A stretch of DNA of 64,000 nucleotides from Actinomadura parmotrematis (GTDB taxonomy: Bacteria; Actinomycetota; Actinomycetes; Streptosporangiales; Streptosporangiaceae): the NCBI RefSeq assembly GCF_019458805.1, contig NZ_JAIBOA010000004.1, forward strand, positions 346,989-410,988. The letters run 5' to 3'. The translations under genes were made by a program, and so were the position numbers. Of this stretch, positions 44,896 to 57,965 are shown one piece after another (the first letter of the stretch is position 1; each line of letters opens with the position of its first letter). Under the pieces are notes generated by a model. It was not told where the DNA came from, did not search any database, and saw only the letters and a program-made list of their open reading frames with translations.

Positions 44896-45683
44896 GCGCG
44901 CTGATCGGGCTGGCCGGCGTCGGCAAGCACTACGGCAACGTCATCGCGCTCCGCGACGTGTCGCTGGCCGTGGACGCCGGGCAGGTGGTGTGCGTGCTCG
45001 GCGACAACGGCGCCGGCAAGTCCACCCTCATCAAGATCATCTCCGGGCTGCACCGGCCCGACGCCGGGACCTACGAGGTGGCGGGCGAGCCGGTCGCGTT
45101 CGGCTCCCCGCGCGAGGCCCTGGACCGCGGCATCGCCACCGTCTACCAGGACCTCGCCGTCGTGCCGCTGATGCCGGTGTGGCGCAACTTCTTCCTCGGC
45201 GCCGAGCTGCGCCGCTCCTTCGGGCGCCTCGACATCGCCGCGATGCGCCGCACCACCCGCGACGAGCTGGCGGGCATGGGCATCGACCTGCGCGACGTCG
45301 ACCAGCCGATCGGGACGCTGTCGGGCGGCGAGCGGCAGTGCGTCGCGATCGCCCGCGCCGTCCACTTCGGCGCCAGGGTGCTGGTGCTGGACGAGCCGAC
45401 GGCGGCGCTCGGCGTCAAGCAGGCGGGCGTCGTGCTCCGCTACGTCGCGCGGGCCCGCGCCCGCGGCCTCGGCGTCGTGTTCATCACCCACAACCCCCAC
45501 CACGCCTACCCGGTCGGCGACCGGTTCCTCGTCCTGAAACGCGGCCGCGTCCTCGCCGACCGCGCCAAGGACGCCATCACCCGCGACGAGCTGACCGCCC
45601 TGATGGCGGGCGGCGCCGAACTCGACGAGCTCGCCGCCGAACTGAGCGGCACCGGCACCGGCACCGGCGCCGACGCGGGCTAG
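44892..45683 (+). CDS. Sugar/inositol ABC transporter ATP-binding protein
   Basis: The 263-residue protein has Walker [10 protein letters not shown], signature LSGGERQC and Walker [12 protein letters not shown], with the H-loop in VVFITHN. Members of this group in sugar systems are either two-domain (RbsA) or, as here, single-domain. A Gly/Thr-repeat tail ([11 protein letters not shown]) ends it. It energises import through the permease just upstream. The gene ends 22 bases before a convergent kinase gene, with little room for a terminator. Confidence 0.92.
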   Translation: MSALIGLAGVGKHYGNVIALRDVSLAVDAGQVVCVLGDNGAGKSTLIKIISGLHRPDAGTYEVAGEPVAFGSPREALDRGIATVYQDLAVVPLMPVWRNFFLGAELRRSFGRLDIAAMRRTTRDELAGMGIDLRDVDQPIGTLSGGERQCVAIARAVHFGARVLVLDEPTAALGVKQAGVVLRYVARARARGLGVVFITHNPHHAYPVGDRFLVLKRGRVLADRAKDAITRDELTALMAGGAELDELAAELSGTGTGTGADAG

Positions 45684-45705
45684 CGGGCGCCCCCGGTCGC
45701 CGCGG

Positions 45706-47322
45706 TCAGGTCCAGACGGCCTTGGCGAGCATCGCGGCCAGGCCGGGGGTGTTCCACTCGTCCACAACGAGGATCTTCGACCGGGGCAGGTACCAGAGCC
45801 GCTGGACGAACGACGCCGTCGCGCGCCCCCGGTCGTCGCCGCAGGTGATGCGCCACTCGTAGTACTCGGCGACGTGCGACCCGACCGGCTTGGCCGATGC
45901 GGTGAGCCGGCGCGGGAGAGCGCCCTCGGCCATCGAGATCGAGCCGAGCGGGTCGGGCGGGCAGATGATCGATATGTCGGTGCCGGGGTGGAACGGCCCG
46001 TCGGTCTTGTAGGACTCCTGGCTGCCCCATCTCGAATGGATCCACTCGTCGTTGAGGACGGCGAAACCGGGGCAGAGGGTTGTGTAGTTCGCTTCCAGCA
46101 GCCCGGCGGAGGGCTTCCTCTCCTGCGCGGCGCACGTGCGGGCCCGGTCCACCCGGTAGCTCGCGACCGGGGCCGGGTCGTTCGTGGGGGTGCCCTTGAG
46201 CCGTCGCACCCTCCAGCCCGGCGGCCCGGCGATCCGGAAGGATCCGAGCGACAGCGGCACGGTCGGGGACGCGGTGGGCGACGGGGCGGCGACGGCGGCG
46301 CGAGGCTCGGGCTTGGCGGCCTGGTAGACGCTCGCACCGCCCGCGGCGGCGGCCGTGGCCAGGGAGGCGCCCGCGACGGCGACCCCGGCCTTGGTGCCGA
46401 GCACGGCCATGATGCCCGTCCCGCCGGCGGTGCCCGCGCCCGCTCCGGCGGGGGCGAGGCCGGCGGCGAGGGGGAACAGGGCGGCGAGCGCGACGGCGGT
46501 CCCGGCGAGGGCGCGCAGGCCGCGTGACTCCCAGTCGGCGCCGTAGGCGCTGCGGGCCGTCGTTTCCAGTTCGGTGACGAAGGCGGCGGCGCTGTCCGGG
46601 CGGTCGGCGGGGTCCTTGGCCATGCCGCGCTCGACCAGCGGCCGCAGCGCGCCGGGCACGCCGTCGAGGGGTACGGGTTCCTCCAGGTGGGCGCGGCGCA
46701 GGCCGGCGAGGTCCCCGCCGGAGTAGGGGCGGTGCCCGGTCACGCTCTCGTAGAACACGCAGGTGGCGGCGTACACGTCGGTCGCGGGGGACGCGGGCGC
46801 CCCGCCCCACTGCTCGGGCGCCATGTAGACGGGCGTGCCCGCGCCGCCGCCCCCGCCGTCGGCGGTGGCGACGCCGAAGTCGATGAGCTTGCTGTTGCCG
46901 TCCGCCGGGACGATCACGTTGGCGGGCTTGTAGTCGCGGTGCACGACGCCGACGGCGTGCGCGGCGGCGAGGCCGAGCAGCGACCCCTTCAGGACGCTGA
47001 GCGCGGCCTCGGGTTCCAGCGTCCCGTACCGTCCGAGGATCTCCTTGTAGGAGACGCCGTCCACGGCCTCCATGACGATCGCGAGGCCGTGCTCGCTCTC
47101 CACCAGCCGGTAGAGCCGCGCGACGTGCGGGTCGCGGACGCTGCCGAGCAACCGCGCCTCGCGCCGGAACAGCTCGCGGGCCTCACCGGAGGAGGCGGCC
47201 GTCAGGTACTTGATGGCGACGGGCGTGCCGCGCTCGGCGTGCTGCGCGAGGACGACGCGGCCCTGCGCGCCCCGCCCCAGCTCGCGGACCTCGGTGAACC
47301 CGGTGACCCGCCAGTCCGCCAT
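45706..47322 (-). CDS. Membrane Ser/Thr protein kinase, copy 1
   Basis: ATG 47320-47322 gives 538 residues. The kinase domain (about 8-265) has GRGAQGRV, Lys38 in VAIKYL, Glu55, HRDYKPAN with Asp130 and DFG at 148-150, so it should be active. A membrane segment follows near 285-305 and a second Gly/Ala-rich one near 320-345. The C-terminal part is probably outside and has four spaced Cys (TCAAQ, LCPGF, ICPPD, ITCGDD) and a conserved end (WYLPRSKILVVDEWNTPGLA). A close paralogue lies at 50674-52311. It starts 2 bases after the stop of the 1099-aa repeat protein, so the two are one unit. Confidence 0.92.
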   Translation of the reverse strand: MADWRVTGFTEVRELGRGAQGRVVLAQHAERGTPVAIKYLTAASSGEARELFRREARLLGSVRDPHVARLYRLVESEHGLAIVMEAVDGVSYKEILGRYGTLEPEAALSVLKGSLLGLAAAHAVGVVHRDYKPANVIVPADGNSKLIDFGVATADGGGGGAGTPVYMAPEQWGGAPASPATDVYAATCVFYESVTGHRPYSGGDLAGLRRAHLEEPVPLDGVPGALRPLVERGMAKDPADRPDSAAAFVTELETTARSAYGADWESRGLRALAGTAVALAALFPLAAGLAPAGAGAGTAGGTGIMAVLGTKAGVAVAGASLATAAAAGGASVYQAAKPEPRAAVAAPSPTASPTVPLSLGSFRIAGPPGWRVRRLKGTPTNDPAPVASYRVDRARTCAAQERKPSAGLLEANYTTLCPGFAVLNDEWIHSRWGSQESYKTDGPFHPGTDISIICPPDPLGSISMAEGALPRRLTASAKPVGSHVAEYYEWRITCGDDRGRATASFVQRLWYLPRSKILVVDEWNTPGLAAMLAKAVWT

Positions 47323-47324
47323 CG

Positions 47325-50300
47325 CTACTCCGCCGCCGTCCGTGCCGTCTCCGCCAGGTAGCGGACCTCGGGTTCGGGGTGGGCGCGCAGCCCGCGCAGC
47401 AGCGCCCGCCACGGGCCGGGCCAGCCCGCCTCCTCCCCATGATCGGTCACCAGGGCGGCGGCGAACAGGCCCCCGGCCAGGTCGCCGCGCGCGGCGAGGC
47501 GGGCGGCGTGGGGGAGGACGGCGCCGGGGTCGGGCGCGTCCGCGAGGCGGTCCGCGACGTCCCGGACGGCGAGGACGCCGCCGGCCGGCCGGTCCGCGAG
47601 GGCGTCGAGCGCGGCCGCGGTGCCGGGCCCGTCCCAGCGCAGCGTCGCGGCGGCGAGCGCGGCGCCGGCCGGCTCGGGCAGGCGCCCGTCCAGCGCGGCG
47701 GCGGCCCGTTCCGCGCCGTCGCGGTCGTCGGGGACGAGCCCCTCGACCTCGTCGACGAGGGCGGCGAGGCGCTGCGCGGCGGGCCGGTCGCGCTCGCCCT
47801 CGGCGTCGGGGCCGGCGGGCGCGGCGGCCAGCCGGTCCGCCGCCGCGGCGAGGCCGGCGGCGCCGTGACCGGCCGCGGCGCAGGCGACGAGGGCGGCGGC
47901 GGACGCCCGCCAGGTGGCGGTCGCGTCCAGGTCGGCGACCTGCGCGGCCAGCAGGGCGGGCGCGTCCGGCGCCCACGGCGCCCAGGCGGGGACGGCCGGG
48001 AGCGCCTCGCGCCGGGTCTCCGGGTCGGGGGAGGCCGCCACCTGGAGGACGAGCGCCGCGTAGCGGGCGCGGGCGTCCTCGGGCAGGTCCGGCGGGCGCG
48101 CGCCGAGCGCGGCGCGGGCGAGGTCGCGGGGGCCGGTGACGGCCTCGGCGAGGATCCGCTCGGCGGCGGGGTCCGGGAAGCGGCGCCGCGCCGCCGCCAC
48201 GATCGCGCCGCGCACGTCGCGGTGCTGTCCGGGATCGGCGAACGCGGCGGCGAGGGCGTCCAGGGCGCCGGGCGCCCGGTTGTCCAGCAGGATCCGCACC
48301 GCCTCCTTGCGCGCGGTGATCTTCCCTCCGGCGAGCACCGGGCCGAGCAGGGCGGGCAGCGCGGACGGCCGGACGGAGCGCGCGGCGCGGGCCGCGGCGT
48401 ACACGGCGACGTGCGCGTCGTCGGACCCGGCGTGGGAGAGCAGCAGCGGCAGCGCGTCCTGCGGGCGCGCCGTCCAGGGCGCCCCGGTGAGCGCGGCCCG
48501 GCGGGTCGCCTCGTAGCGCAGGTGGCGCCGCAGGTCGGCGACCTCCGCGCCGGGCAGGTGCGCGATGAGCCGCACGGCCTCCTGGCGGCGGGCGGCGGTC
48601 TCGCCGGTGTCGCCGGCCCGGCGGTGCAGCAGGCGCAGGTAGCGGCCGCGCTGCGCCGCCGTCCAGCGCCGCGTCCACTGCGGCCCGGCGGACGGCACGT
48701 ACAGCGGGCCCGGGACGGCGAACATGCCCGCGGGCGGCGTGCCCGCCAGCGCCGCGCCCAGCAGGTCGGTGCGCTGCGCCGCCACGCGCTCGAACACCGC
48801 CGGCAGCAGGATCATGGACGGGTCGCGCGCCAGCAGGGCGGCGACGCGCTCGCGGCGCGGCCCCGGCGGCTCCAGCCAGAGCTGGACGGCCTGCCGGACG
48901 GTACCGCCGACGCGCGCGTCCAGGGCGGCGGCGAGACCGGCCCGGACGGCGGGCAGGTCGTGGCCGCGGCGGCCGAGCGCGGTGGCCAGGGCGAGGGCGG
49001 GGGCGTGGTCGCCGCGCCGGGCCGCCTCGTCCAAGCCCGGCGCGAGCCGTTCGGTGAACGCGCGCTCGTGGCCGCGCCGCAGCGCTCCGGGCAGCCCGAG
49101 CAGCTGCATGCGGCCCAGCCCGGCGACGAGCCGGCCGAAGATGCCGGCGCCGGTGGCGAGGATCTCCGCATCGTTCCGGAGGGCGCTCTGGCGGCACAGC
49201 CCGACCGCGATCCGGGCGAGCGCGCCCGTGCTCTCGCCGGAGACGTCGCGGGCGCGCAGCGCGTCGTCGGTGAGCGCGATCAGCGCGGCGCCGTGCTCGG
49301 CGCGCACGGCGTGGAAGGGGATGCGGGCGAGGGCGTTCAGGGCGGCGGCGCGGACGGGCTCCTGGTCGTTGCGGAGCCGGCCGAGCGCCTCCAGCAGCCG
49401 GGTCAGCACGCGCGGGTCGCGGGCCCGCCCGGCGCAGGCGACGAGCAGCCGGTAGCCGGTGGCGCGCTCGTCGGCGTCGGGGGAGCGGGTGAGGGGGACG
49501 AGCACCGGGCCGGCCTCGTCGTAGGGCAGGTGCGCGGCGGTGCGGCGGGCCGCGTCGGGGCGCTCGGCGACGCCGCGCAGGCCGAGCATCCGGCGCGCCT
49601 CGCGGGCGCGGGCGGCGGCGGGCAGCACGTCCAGCAGCGCCTCGTCGACGATCGCGGTCTCGGGGTCGCGGCCCTCGGCGACGAGCGCGAACACCTCCGC
49701 GCGGCGGGCCGGCGGGAACGCCCCGACGAACTGCGGGTGCGCGCCGGGCAGGGACCGGACGGCGCGCGCGAGCGCCGCCACGTCGCCGTCGGCGAGGCGG
49801 GGGAGGCGGTCGCGGAAGGACCGCTGCCAGAGGAGCCGGGCCAGCTCGTGGCGCCGGTCGGGGGCGGTCAGCAGCGCCACCACGCGTCCGGGGGCGGCGT
49901 CCAGCAGCAGGCCGAGGCGCTTGCGCAGCGCGGCGGGGAAGGGGCCGCGGTGCCAGTGGCGCTCCAGCAGCCCCAGCACCCGGTCCGGCGCGTGCGGCGC
50001 GGCCGCGGCGATCCCCGGCCCGTACGCCCACCACCAGTGCCCCGTCAGGTGGGCGGGCAGCCCGGCGAATTCCCGCTCGACGTGGTCGAGCAGCGGGCCC
50101 GGGTGGGCGCGGCCGAGCGTCGCGGTGTTGGGGCTGAGGCGGCCGAGATGCGGCAGCCGCGCGCGGACCGCGTCCTCCCCGCAGGCGGGCAGCAGCGCGG
50201 CGGCCTCACCGCCGCCCCACCGCGCGGCCACCCGGTCGATGAGCGCCTCGGCGAGGTCGCGCCGCCCGTACCGGCGCACCGCGCGGTAGAGGAGCGCGCG

Positions 50301-50624
50301 GGACGCGGCGGGCGCGTCGTCCACCAGGCCGCCGAGCGCGCCCGCGTCCGCGCCGTGCCGGACGGCGAGGCCGATCGCGGCGGCGGCCAGGTCGGATTCG
50401 GGCGCGGCGGCCGTCCGGACGATGTGGGCCAGGGACGGCGCGTCGCGGACGGCGCCGGCGACGAACAGCGCGAGGTCGCGCTCGTAGTGGCCGCGGCCGT
50501 CCAGCTCGGCGAGCAGCGCGGCGACCTCGCCGGGGCGGGCCGTGCGGCGCAGGTCCGCGAGGCGGCGGCAGCGCTCGGCGTGCTCCAGCGGCTCGATCGC
50601 GGCGAGCAGGGCGGCGGCGTCCAT
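47325..50624 (-). CDS. 1099-aa HEAT-like helical-repeat protein
   Basis: ATG 50622-50624 (MDAAALLAAIEPLEHAERCRRLADLRR) starts a 1099-residue, Ala/Leu/Arg-rich protein with no membrane segment. Helix-turn-helix repeats can be followed throughout (for example VLTRLLEALGRLRNDQEPVRAAALNALARIPF, HVAVYAAARAARSVRPSALPALLGPVL, ARKEAVRILLDNRAPGALDALAAAF). This is a HEAT/Armadillo-like solenoid, likely a scaffold. A central stretch (LYVPSAGPQWTRRWTAAQRGRYLRLLHRRAGD) has more aromatic residues. It lies between two paralogous Ser/Thr kinases, with 2 bases to one and 49 to the other, so it may be a kinase substrate or scaffold. No enzyme motif is seen. Confidence 0.85.
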   Translation of the reverse strand: MDAAALLAAIEPLEHAERCRRLADLRRTARPGEVAALLAELDGRGHYERDLALFVAGAVRDAPSLAHIVRTAAAPESDLAAAAIGLAVRHGADAGALGGLVDDAPAASRALLYRAVRRYGRRDLAEALIDRVAARWGGGEAAALLPACGEDAVRARLPHLGRLSPNTATLGRAHPGPLLDHVEREFAGLPAHLTGHWWWAYGPGIAAAAPHAPDRVLGLLERHWHRGPFPAALRKRLGLLLDAAPGRVVALLTAPDRRHELARLLWQRSFRDRLPRLADGDVAALARAVRSLPGAHPQFVGAFPPARRAEVFALVAEGRDPETAIVDEALLDVLPAAARAREARRMLGLRGVAERPDAARRTAAHLPYDEAGPVLVPLTRSPDADERATGYRLLVACAGRARDPRVLTRLLEALGRLRNDQEPVRAAALNALARIPFHAVRAEHGAALIALTDDALRARDVSGESTGALARIAVGLCRQSALRNDAEILATGAGIFGRLVAGLGRMQLLGLPGALRRGHERAFTERLAPGLDEAARRGDHAPALALATALGRRGHDLPAVRAGLAAALDARVGGTVRQAVQLWLEPPGPRRERVAALLARDPSMILLPAVFERVAAQRTDLLGAALAGTPPAGMFAVPGPLYVPSAGPQWTRRWTAAQRGRYLRLLHRRAGDTGETAARRQEAVRLIAHLPGAEVADLRRHLRYEATRRAALTGAPWTARPQDALPLLLSHAGSDDAHVAVYAAARAARSVRPSALPALLGPVLAGGKITARKEAVRILLDNRAPGALDALAAAFADPGQHRDVRGAIVAAARRRFPDPAAERILAEAVTGPRDLARAALGARPPDLPEDARARYAALVLQVAASPDPETRREALPAVPAWAPWAPDAPALLAAQVADLDATATWRASAAALVACAAAGHGAAGLAAAADRLAAAPAGPDAEGERDRPAAQRLAALVDEVEGLVPDDRDGAERAAAALDGRLPEPAGAALAAATLRWDGPGTAAALDALADRPAGGVLAVRDVADRLADAPDPGAVLPHAARLAARGDLAGGLFAAALVTDHGEEAGWPGPWRALLRGLRAHPEPEVRYLAETARTAAE

Positions 50625-50673
50625 GCCGGGGATGATCCCCGATCGGGGCGGGCGTTTCATCCGGTTATCGCGG

Positions 50674-52311
50674 TCAGGTCCAGACGGCCCCGGCGAGGAT
50701 CCGCGCGAGGCCGGGGGTGTTCCACTCGTCCACGATGAGGATCCTGGACTGGGGCAGGTACCAGATCCGCTGCGGGAAGGAGACGGTCGGGTCGCCCTGG
50801 TCGGTCGCGCAGACGAGCCGCCACTCGTAGTACTGCGCCTGGCGGGCGCCGACCGGGCGGAGGCCCCTGGCCACCAGCTTGAACGGCTTCCGCACCGACA
50901 GCTGCGTGTACTTGCCGATCGCGGGCGGGCAGTTGTGCGAGGGGTCGGTGCCGGGCAGGAACGGGTGCGAGGTGTCGTAGCCGTTGCGGGGCGCGGAGTC
51001 CGAGCCGGTGATCCAGTCGCCGGTGAGGACGGCGAACGACGGGCAGTCGCTGGAGTAGGAGATGGCGCGGCCGAGGGCGCCGCCGGGGGCGTCCGCCGGG
51101 CACGTCCTCCGCTCGTCGGCGCGGTAGCTGCCGGTCGCCGCGCCCTCCACGGTGCGCAGCCGCTGCACCGACCAGCCGGCGGGCGCGGCGATCCGGAACC
51201 TGGAGAAGGCGAGCTGGACGGTCGGCGGGGAGGGCGCGGCGGTGCGCGCGTGCGTGGCGGCGGCGCGCGGCTCGGGCTTCGTGGCCTGGTAGACGCCGAC
51301 GCCGCCCGCCGCCGTCCCGACGAGCGCGGTGCCGGCGATGGCGACGGCCGTCTTGGCGCCGACCGCCCCGAGCACGCCCGTCCCGCCCGCCGCCCCCGCG
51401 CCGCCCGCCGCACCGGCGGCGGCGCCCGCTCCGGCAGGGGCGAAACCGGCGGCGAGGGGGAACAGCGCGGCGAGCGCGACGGCGGTCCCGGCGAGGGCGC
51501 GCAGGCCGCGTGACTCCCAGTCGGCGCCGTAGGCGCTGCGGGCGGTCGTTTCCAGTTCGGTGACGAAGGCGGCGGCGCTGTCCGGGCGGTCGGCGGGATC
51601 CTTGGCCATGCCGCGCTCGACCAGCGGCCGCAGCGTCCCGGGGACGCCCTCGACGGGCACCGGCCGGTTGAGGTGGCCGTCGCGCACGTCGGTCTGGTCG
51701 CCGCCGCCGTAGGGGCGGCGACCCGTCAGCGCCTCGTAGAACACGCAGGTGGCGGCGTACACGTCGGTCGCGGGGGAGGCGGGCTGCCCGCGCCACTGCT
51801 CGGGCGCCATGTACAGCGGCGTCCCCGAACCGCCCGCCGAGCCCGCGACGGTCGCGACGCCGAAGTCGATGAGCTTGCTGTTGCCGTCTCCGGGGACGAC
51901 GACGTTCGCCGGCTTGTAGTCGCGGTGCACGACGCCGGCGGCGTGCGCGGCGGCGAGGCCGAGCAGCGAGCCCTTCAGGACGCTCAGCGCGGCCTCGGGT
52001 TCCAGCGTTCCGTACCGTCCGAGGATCTCCTTGAACGAGACGCCGTCCACGGCCTCCATGACGATCGCCAGACCGTGCTCGCTCTCCACGAGCCGGTAGA
52101 GCCGCGCCACGTGCGCGTCGTGCACGCTGCCGAGCAGCTGCGCCTCGCGCCGGAACAGCTCGCGCGCCCGGTCGGCCGCCCCGGCCGTCAGGTACTTGAT
52201 GGCGACCGGCGTACCGCGCTCGGTGTGCCGGGCAAGGACGACGCGGCCCTGCGCGCCCCGCCCCAGCTCGCGCACCTCGGTGAAGCCCGACACCTGCCAC
52301 TGCGCCGCCAC
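50674..52311 (-). CDS. Membrane Ser/Thr protein kinase, copy 2
   Basis: GTG 52309-52311 follows GGAGG and gives 545 residues. The kinase domain is near-identical in pattern to copy 1: GRGAQGRVVL, VAIKYL, GVVHRDYKPANVVV, KLIDFGVAT and MAPEQW. The juxtamembrane stretch (MAKDPADRPDSAAAFVTELETTARSAYGADWESRGLRALAG) is shared almost word for word. The outer domain is more diverged but keeps the Cys pattern and the end WYLPQSRILIVDEWNTPGLARIL. The two genes arose by duplication and probably sense different signals. It is the first gene of the kinase-scaffold-kinase set and lies 95 bases downstream of the SMC gene. Confidence 0.92.
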   Translation of the reverse strand: MAAQWQVSGFTEVRELGRGAQGRVVLARHTERGTPVAIKYLTAGAADRARELFRREAQLLGSVHDAHVARLYRLVESEHGLAIVMEAVDGVSFKEILGRYGTLEPEAALSVLKGSLLGLAAAHAAGVVHRDYKPANVVVPGDGNSKLIDFGVATVAGSAGGSGTPLYMAPEQWRGQPASPATDVYAATCVFYEALTGRRPYGGGDQTDVRDGHLNRPVPVEGVPGTLRPLVERGMAKDPADRPDSAAAFVTELETTARSAYGADWESRGLRALAGTAVALAALFPLAAGFAPAGAGAAAGAAGGAGAAGGTGVLGAVGAKTAVAIAGTALVGTAAGGVGVYQATKPEPRAAATHARTAAPSPPTVQLAFSRFRIAAPAGWSVQRLRTVEGAATGSYRADERRTCPADAPGGALGRAISYSSDCPSFAVLTGDWITGSDSAPRNGYDTSHPFLPGTDPSHNCPPAIGKYTQLSVRKPFKLVARGLRPVGARQAQYYEWRLVCATDQGDPTVSFPQRIWYLPQSRILIVDEWNTPGLARILAGAVWT

Positions 52312-52406
52312 GGTCCCTCCAAGATCGACTCCCGTCCAGGGTGGGACGCGGCCCCCGCCCGAAAGGTTGCAGCGACTCTACTTTGTAAAGAAAAGTGCCG
52401 GATGTC

Positions 52407-55498
<3,092 letters not shown>

Positions 55499-55502
<4 letters not shown>

Positions 55503-56176
55503 GGGGTTCTCTCTCGGTCGCGGGACGGGTCGGCGGGCGGCGCGGTGCGGCCGCGGCGGCGGGCGCGGATCGCCGCGGCGAGCGGCGAGTCGGGTCCGGC
55601 GGCCAGGATGAGCTCCTCCTGCAGGCGGCGGCGGGCGCCGGCGGTGAGGCGGTGGAACTGGGGGCCGGGCACGTAGCCGCCGGCGTCGTCGCCGCCGGCC
55701 TTGACCTGCCCGACGAGGCCGGCGTTGCGGAGGCGGCGCAGGGCCGCCTCCAGCTCGCCGATGGGGAGCTGGGAGCGGCGGCGCAGCTCCTCCAGCGGGG
55801 TGGGGTGCGGCGACAGCCAGGAGTCGTCGTCGAGCAGCCCGGAGGCGCGCGGGATCGCGACCGAGTGGATGAGGACGAGGGCGAGCACGGCTCGCTCCTC
55901 GGCGGGCGGCACGCAGGCGGGGTCGGCGGCGAGGGCGGCGGCGACGTCGTCGTGGTAGCCCGACGTCCACTCCTTGGGGCGGGCGCGGATGAGGACCCGG
56001 CCCTGGAGGGCGAGCATCTCGCCGAGGACGCGCCGCAGGGCGGGCTCGCGGAGCGCGGGGTAGCGGAGTTCGGCGACGGGTTCGGCGGCGTGCTCGACGG
56101 CGGTGAACGCGGCGACCAGTTCGGCGCGGCGCTTCTCGTCGTAGGGGCGCAGGAGGGGTTCGTAGAGGTCGGTCAC
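55499..56176 (-). CDS. Winged-helix (KITE/MukE-like) subunit of the SMC cassette
   Basis: GTG 56174-56176 overlaps the previous stop by 4 bases and gives 225 residues. The centre (EERAVLALVLIHSVAIPRASGLLDDDSWLS) and PTPLEELRRRSQLPIGELEAALRRLRNAGLVGQV form a winged helix. A basic C-terminal helix region follows (RLTAGARRRLQEELILAAG). MukE, JetB and ScpB are dimers of such domains that bind kleisin and DNA. Sequence similarity is not decisive; position between a probable kleisin and the SMC gene is the main support. Confidence 0.7.
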
Positions 56177-56727
56177 GGGGCGGCCGCCTCCGGTCGGGAC
56201 GCGGGCGGGGCGGGGAGGCGGCGCAGCAGGTCGCGCAGGGACGCGAGGGTGTCCTCGTGCCAGAGGGCGGTGCGCGGCCCGGTCCGCACGGTGCCGGCGG
56301 TCTCGTCGACCAGCAGCCAGCCGGTGTCGGCGAGGCGGCGCAGCTCGCCGGTCGCCCAGCGGCGGGCGAGGTCGGCGTCGCCGCGCGACATGCCGGCGTA
56401 GACCTCCAGCACGTCGGTGACCTGGGCGTCGCCGGACGGCCAGGGTGCGTCGTCCGGGCGCGTCCAGCAGCAGCGCAGGGCGGCGGCGAGGACGCGGCGG
56501 GCCTGCCCGGCGCGGTCCAGCGGCATGGGCGCGGTGTCGTACTCCTCCAGCAGCGCGGGGGTGGCGCCGTCGGGCCAGGCGGGCAGCAGCCATACGCGGT
56601 CGCCGTCGGAGGCGGCGGTGAGGCCGGGCGGGACGGGGTCGGCGGCGGGCTGCGAGGGGGCGCCGAGGACGCGCGCCCGCGCGCGGGCGAGGACCTGCGG
56701 GTCGACGTGGTGCTCGTCGGGAGTCAC
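56173..56727 (-). CDS. Small winged-helix-like subunit of the SMC cassette
   Basis: GTG 56725-56727 gives 184 residues and has 4-base overlaps at both ends. The C-terminal half (TDVLEVYAGMSRGDADLARRWATGELRRLADTGWLLVDETAGTVRTGPRTALW) looks like a winged helix with a beta-wing, ending in a basic helix (TLASLRDLLRRLP). The N-terminal half is loosely conserved. It may pair with the 225-residue protein as a second KITE-type subunit. Wadjet and MukBEF normally have one such gene, so two is unusual. The family is not recognised. Confidence 0.65.
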   Translation of the reverse strand: MTPDEHHVDPQVLARARARVLGAPSQPAADPVPPGLTAASDGDRVWLLPAWPDGATPALLEEYDTAPMPLDRAGQARRVLAAALRCCWTRPDDAPWPSGDAQVTDVLEVYAGMSRGDADLARRWATGELRRLADTGWLLVDETAGTVRTGPRTALWHEDTLASLRDLLRRLPAPPASRPEAAAP

Positions 56728-57965
56728 GGGGCGGTCCTTTCGAACACGCCCGGCGACACCCAGGTCGGCGATCCCTGCGGGCGCGCCGCCATGCCGTCCG
56801 ACCAGGTCAGGCGGTAGGGCAGCTCGGGGTGGGCGTGCGCGGAGGTGAGGTCGGCGAGGACGCGGCGCGCGGTCGTCCAGTCCTGGTCGAGGACGTCCTC
56901 GACGGCGACGCGGTCGCGGCCGCGCAGCACCTGCTCGGCGACCTCGCGGAGCCGCTCGGTCGCGGCCGCGTCGCCGCCGGTGTCGGCCGACAGGCCCGGG
57001 TCGGGGGTGGCGGGGCGCGGCGGCGCGGGGCGCGGCGGGGTGGCCTTGGGGCCGTCCTCGACGGCGGTGACGATCGCCGACGGCTCGTGCCAGGGGGCGG
57101 GCGCGTCGAACACGAACGCGTCCAGGACGGCGGCCAGCTCGTCGCGGGAGGCGGTGCGCGCGAACGTCCGCCACGTCTCGGGCGGCAGCAGGGTGAGGTT
57201 GCGGGTGGTGCCGGCCGAGTCCGACAGGCGCGCGGCGGCGCGGCGGGAGGCGTCCCCGTAGGCGTAGATGGCGGCGCGCAGGTCGGTGCAGGTGCGGTCG
57301 AGCTGCGGCCAGCGGCGCAGGATCGCGCCGTGCAGCCGCTCGGCCCGCTGCATGATCTCCTCGGTGCCCCACAGCTTGGGCGCCTGCTCGCGCAGCTCCT
57401 CGATGGTGCCGTTGGTGAGGGTGAGCAGCTCCACGCTCCACAGCCGGAAGGCGCGCGCGAGGCCGTCGGCGCCGTCGCGGGCCTGCGCGGGCGTCATGCG
57501 CGGGTCGGCGACGTTGAGCTGCTCCAGCGCCAGCAGGCGGTGCATCTCGCTCTGGCCGCCGTCCAGCATCATGCGCCGCACGAACATCAGCCCGACGACG
57601 CTGGTGAACGACGCCCGGTAGCGCAGCTGGTTGGGCTTGGGGAACACCTCGCGGACCGCGCCGAGGCCCTTCAGCACCCGCAGCCGGTTCTCGAACGTCT
57701 CGGTGGGGTAGCGGCGGCACACGTACCGCATCTGCTCGCGCGACAGGCCGTCCTCGCCGGCGTCGGCGAACGCGGCGAGGAGCGTCTCGGCGACGTCGAC
57801 CAGCTCGGGGTCGTCCACGACGGCGCCGCTGTCGCGGGCCAGCGCGGCGAACATCTGCCGGTAGACGCCGAGCACGGCCTCGCCCACCAGCGCGTCGTCG
57901 AGGCTGGGGGCGTCGTCGGGCACGACAGGGGCGGCCGGGCGGGCGGTCGGTCGGGCAGGGGGCAC
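56724..57965 (-). CDS. Kleisin-like first gene of the SMC cassette
   Basis: GTG 57963-57965 gives 413 residues. The N-terminal part (about 25-110: DALVGEAVLGVYRQMFAALARDSG to RRYPTETFENRLRVLKGLGAVREVF) looks like a winged helix, and a helical middle follows (GLARAFRLWSVELLTLTNGTIEELREQAPKLWGTEEIMQRAERLHG). A Pro-rich linker (about 320-345) leads to a C-terminal winged-helix-like domain (VAVEDVLDQDWTTARRVLADLTSAH). WHD-helical-WHD is the layout of kleisins such as MukF and JetA (DUF3375). No toprim or nuclease motif is visible. It is transcribed away from the LuxR-type regulator. Confidence 0.65.
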   Translation of the reverse strand: MPPARPTARPAAPVVPDDAPSLDDALVGEAVLGVYRQMFAALARDSGAVVDDPELVDVAETLLAAFADAGEDGLSREQMRYVCRRYPTETFENRLRVLKGLGAVREVFPKPNQLRYRASFTSVVGLMFVRRMMLDGGQSEMHRLLALEQLNVADPRMTPAQARDGADGLARAFRLWSVELLTLTNGTIEELREQAPKLWGTEEIMQRAERLHGAILRRWPQLDRTCTDLRAAIYAYGDASRRAAARLSDSAGTTRNLTLLPPETWRTFARTASRDELAAVLDAFVFDAPAPWHEPSAIVTAVEDGPKATPPRPAPPRPATPDPGLSADTGGDAAATERLREVAEQVLRGRDRVAVEDVLDQDWTTARRVLADLTSAHAHPELPYRLTWSDGMAARPQGSPTWVSPGVFERTAP

